DNA of 6,707 bases from DATAUK01 sp036268295 (GTDB taxonomy: Bacteria; Actinomycetota; Actinomycetes; JAFAQI01), in NCBI GenBank assembly GCA_036268295.1, contig DATAUK010000020.1, positions 1 to 6,707 of the forward strand, in the 5' to 3' direction. The position numbers and the translations under genes were made by a program. Positions 6,238 through 6,707 of the stretch are shown here, one piece after another (the first letter of the stretch is position 1; each line of letters begins with the position of its first letter). The notes beneath the pieces were generated by a model, which was not told where the DNA came from, made no database searches, and was given only the letters and a program-made list of their open reading frames with translations.

Positions 6238-6707
6238 CTATGTCTTGTGGATCTGGATGGTGCCGTCTTTGTTTCGGCTGTGGTGCCAGTTGGTGTGGTG
6301 TTCGAGCCAGTGGTGGTAGGGGCAGAGGTAGATCGCCTTGTTCAGATCGGTCTTGCCGCTGTTTTCCCAGTAGTCCTCGTGGTGGAGGTCGCAGCGGATG
6401 ATCGCGGCTTGGCATTTGGGTGATTCGCAGTGGCCACCGGCACGGATTTTCGCGGCTTTGCGTTGGCCGCGTGACCAGGTGCGGGTGGTTCGGCCGAGGT
6501 CGAGGACTTCGCTGGCGCCGCCGAGGACTGCGGGGATGATCCCGGCGTCGCAGGCGAGCATCCGTGCGGTGTTGGGGGTGACGGCGATGCCTTCGAGGAA
6601 CGCGTGGCAGGTGTCGCCGGCCTCGAGTTGGGCGATGAGGTCGGTCAGGTGGGTGAGCACGGTGACCTGGGTGGGTTCCCCAGCGGTCTCAGGCAGCTGC
6701 CCCGCGT
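6238..6707 (-). CDS. HNH endonuclease domain protein of the 13E12/DUF222 type, C-terminal part
   Basis: The frame runs open through the right edge, so the N-terminal part, normally a DUF222 region, is outside the window; a GTG at 6660 is only an internal codon. Numbering from that GTG: TPNTARMLACDAGIIPAVLG (28-47) is the conserved lead-in of actinobacterial 13E12-repeat proteins. The HNH domain follows with zinc ligands C78-x4-C83, the HH pair (H93, H94) in CDLHHEDYW, Asn107 in TDLNKA, and C113-x2-H116-H117 in CPYHH. These proteins are presumed metal-dependent nucleases, often multicopy and poorly characterised. The stop TAG comes a few residues after KDGTIQIHK, whereas relatives often carry a longer tail, so the end may be shortened. 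The lead-in and HNH residues are intact, so I do not call it a pseudogene. It converges on the + strand operon and is probably unrelated to it. Confidence 0.88.
   Translation of the reverse strand, partial: AGQLPETAGEPTQVTVLTHLTDLIAQLEAGDTCHAFLEGIAVTPNTARMLACDAGIIPAVLGGASEVLDLGRTTRTWSRGQRKAAKIRAGGHCESPKCQAAIIRCDLHHEDYWENSGKTDLNKAIYLCPYHHWLEHHTNWHHSRNKDGTIQIHKT

Noticed and set aside
5954..6415. 153-residue - strand frame overlapping the HNH gene and the gap
   Set aside because: The overlapping part is a shifted reading of the HNH domain (Pro/Leu/Arg-rich), and the rest shows no domain. I found no sign that it is a frameshifted tail of the HNH protein.

Overview
This is a high-GC window (roughly two-thirds G+C by eye) with frequent GTG starts, short intergenic gaps and strongly GC-ending codons. 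A Cdc48-type double AAA+ ATPase, a SigE-family ECF sigma factor and a 13E12/DUF222-type HNH protein occur together, which points to an actinobacterial chromosome. The genus cannot be fixed from the sequence alone; Nocardioides-, Kribbella- or Mycobacteriales-like hosts would all fit.

Layout: (1) bases 1-2040, + strand: the 3' part of a Cdc48-like double AAA+ ATPase whose true start lies upstream. Its first ATPase module looks degenerate and its second canonical. (2) 2094-3601, + strand: a SigE-family ECF sigma factor overlapping by ATGA with a single-pass membrane protein. That protein has a short cytoplasmic N-terminus and an outer part made of four tandem repeats of about 50 residues, so it is the likely anti-sigma factor or sensor. 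(3) 3629-5933, + strand: a tight three-gene run of amidoligase-family enzyme, NTF2/SnoaL-fold protein and HTD2/MaoC-like double hotdog protein, with gaps of 16 and 6 nt. The run starts only 27 nt after the membrane protein and may belong to the same transcript. (4) 5934-6237: a roughly 300-nt gap with a possible terminator hairpin and no convincing gene. (5) 6238-6707, - strand: the C-terminal HNH part of a 13E12/DUF222-type protein that runs off the right edge and converges on the other genes.

The most interesting part is the middle. The putative anti-sigma protein has no cysteines and hence no zinc anti-sigma motif. Its extracytoplasmic repeat is not one I can name, though it ends in a GQ(T/S)LPI element that resembles the last strand of LysM domains. 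It sits directly before an amidoligase, a family that forms amide bonds on peptides or small molecules. A cell-envelope sensing and modification module is a reasonable but unproven reading. The NTF2-fold and hotdog neighbours leave open a separate small-molecule or acyl-thioester pathway.
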